Position numbers and translations under genes: made by a program. Positions 63,071-64,000 of a DNA stretch of 64,000 bases are shown here, piece by piece. How positions within the stretch are numbered: the stretch's first letter is position 1; every line of letters begins with the position of its first letter. Under the pieces are notes generated by a model. That model was not told where the DNA came from and did no database searches. It saw only the letters and a program-made list of their open reading frames with translations. The stretch spans positions 124,001-188,000 of the forward strand of contig JAFTYG010000003.1 of assembly GCA_017461365.1 (NCBI GenBank). Direction: 5' to 3'. Source of the DNA: Clostridia bacterium (GTDB lineage: Bacteria; Bacillota; Clostridia; Oscillospirales; CAG-272).

Positions 63071-64000
63071 CAGACTGAAGCTGTGTGTAATATTTATACG
63101 TAGCTTCGGTCATTTTTTTTGCGTTCAATTCTCTTTCATAACGGAGACTTGCGTTTTTCGAGAGCTGTTCATACAAATTTTTATCATTGGTTATACAGTA
63201 TATGATCTCAGCAAGTCTTTCAAAATCATAGATAGGATATAAAAAGCCGTTAATACCGTTTTGTACCATATATCCGTTGCCGCCATAGTCGCTTGCGACA
63301 CAAGGAATTCCAAGGCTCATTCCTTCGGATAACGCAAGTGAAGACGTCTCGGTTCCATGAGAGCAATTTATATTGAGATCCGTAATGTTGAAATATTTCG
63401 TCACGTCGTCAACAAAGCCTGTAAAAATGAAATATTTATCGATACCTTTGCTCTTGCATATATTTTTCAATTCGTTTTGCATGCTTCCACCTCCGACGAT
63501 CAAAAAGCGGTAATCCTCCGAGAGCTTTATTAACAATTCCGCAGCATTTATTATATCCGTATGACCTTTATATTCCTCAAGTCTTGCGAAAATCCCTATC
63601 ACGGTAGCGTTATTAGGGACAAATAAGCTCTTTTTTATCTCAGATCTTTCGCTGTCGCTAAGTGTTTTTATCTCATTTACCCCGTTAATTATAACCGTAA
63701 CTCTATCAGGAAGAACGCCCATCTCGACAAGGTTATCTTTAGCTGCCTGAGCAACGGCAACTATTCCGTTAGACAGACACATCTGACACTTTCCCGTGAT
63801 AAATCTTAAAAAAGGATTTTTTTGCCATGAGCTCAACGGAAACGCGCAATGCCTTGTATAAATCCTTACGGGAACGCCGCATAAAAAAGCAGCTATTCGA
63901 AATGATAGACATCCGTGACAGTTAACAATGTCGGGAGAGATCTTTTTTATCAACTTTATATATTTCAGTATTGCCGAAAGCTCAAAGGATCTGTCGGCGC
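63030..64000 (-). CDS. Glycosyltransferase family 4 (start beyond the window)
   Basis: The frame is open to the right edge with no start, giving at least 322 residues. The GT-B C-terminal half is clear: 'VTVIINGVN', 'IGIFARLEEYKGHTDIINA', 'YRFLIVGGGSMQNELK', 'YFIFTGFVDDVTKYFNITDLNINCS', and the donor-binding 'ETSSLALSEGMSLGIPCVASDYGGN' with the EX7E-like arrangement. About 60-80 N-terminal residues are missing. Acceptor and donor unknown; likely cell-surface glycan synthesis. Confidence 0.88.
   Translation of the reverse strand, partial: ADRSFELSAILKYIKLIKKISPDIVNCHGCLSFRIAAFLCGVPVRIYTRHCAFPLSSWQKNPFLRFITGKCQMCLSNGIVAVAQAAKDNLVEMGVLPDRVTVIINGVNEIKTLSDSERSEIKKSLFVPNNATVIGIFARLEEYKGHTDIINAAELLIKLSEDYRFLIVGGGSMQNELKNICKSKGIDKYFIFTGFVDDVTKYFNITDLNINCSHGTETSSLALSEGMSLGIPCVASDYGGNGYMVQNGINGFLYPIYDFERLAEIIYCITNDKNLYEQLSKNASLRYERELNAKKMTEATYKYYTQLQSVKEKCFSSICRNS

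Overview
The window looks like a chromosome segment of an uncultured, probably gut-dwelling, endospore-forming member of the Clostridia (Oscillospirales-like). Support comes from the tail of spoIIID at the left edge, a full spoIVA, and many Firmicutes/Clostridia-typical genes: ylxM, ireB, DUF1540, DUF4364, DUF4330, a FeoB-associated Cys-rich protein, and a CopA with a C-terminal CopZ domain. Promoters are of the TTGACA/TATAAT type with 17-bp spacers, ribosome binding sites are strong AGGAGG-like, and intergenic DNA is AT-rich. I saw no rRNA, tRNA, CRISPR array, prophage or insertion sequence, so most of the window is ordinary core genome with accessory islands.

Layout. 1-1.7 kb: spoIIID tail, a 462-bp non-coding stretch, a flavodoxin-fold-like protein and a frameshifted small gene. 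1.8-7.2 kb: phosphoglycerate mutase (apgM), signal peptidase I, rbgA, rnhB, yraN, threonine synthase. 7.3-11.6 kb: DUF1540, a metallophosphoesterase, then tig-clpP-clpX. 11.7-14.8 kb: two COG0523 metal-handling GTPases downstream of a zinc-type class II aldolase. 14.9-19.6 kb: ireB, a D,D-carboxypeptidase homologue, a membrane protein, a XerC/D recombinase and a lipoprotein. 19.7-29.0 kb (minus strand): spoIVA, coaD, rsmD, uvrC, HPr, two DUF4330 proteins, an O-antigen-ligase-like protein, trmD, rimM. 29.2-33 kb: yajC, a GH38 alpha-mannosidase and a divergent AraC regulator.

33-39.7 kb is a metal-homeostasis block. A CsoR repressor with two operators controls copA(-copZ). A feoA-feoA-feoB-Cys-rich set carries two identical inverted repeats and lies next to a divergent DtxR-family repressor. 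39.7-44.2 kb holds a 1433-residue secreted multidomain hydrolase followed by a 44-residue peptide gene. 44.4-52.9 kb: tmcAL, ackA, a zinc-ribbon protein, a SigH-like sigma factor, DUF4364, homoserine dehydrogenase, a Cys-rich unknown and DUF1846. 52.9-58.8 kb is a carbohydrate cluster (GH39, GH16, enolase-superfamily dehydratase, SDR, UlaG-like lactonase) with its own AraC regulator. 59-64 kb: a membrane protein, ylxM-ffh-rpsP-khpA, an unknown helical protein and a partial GT4 glycosyltransferase.

The points I would look at first are: the A9 tract plus internal ribosome binding site at the copA/copZ junction; the 16-bp perfect hairpin that contains the spoIVA ribosome binding site; the GTPase fused to a YcgQ/TIGR03943-like domain next to zinc-type aldolase; the 44-residue peptide gene behind the large secreted protein; and the sigma factor whose strong promoter leaves its first ATG leaderless.
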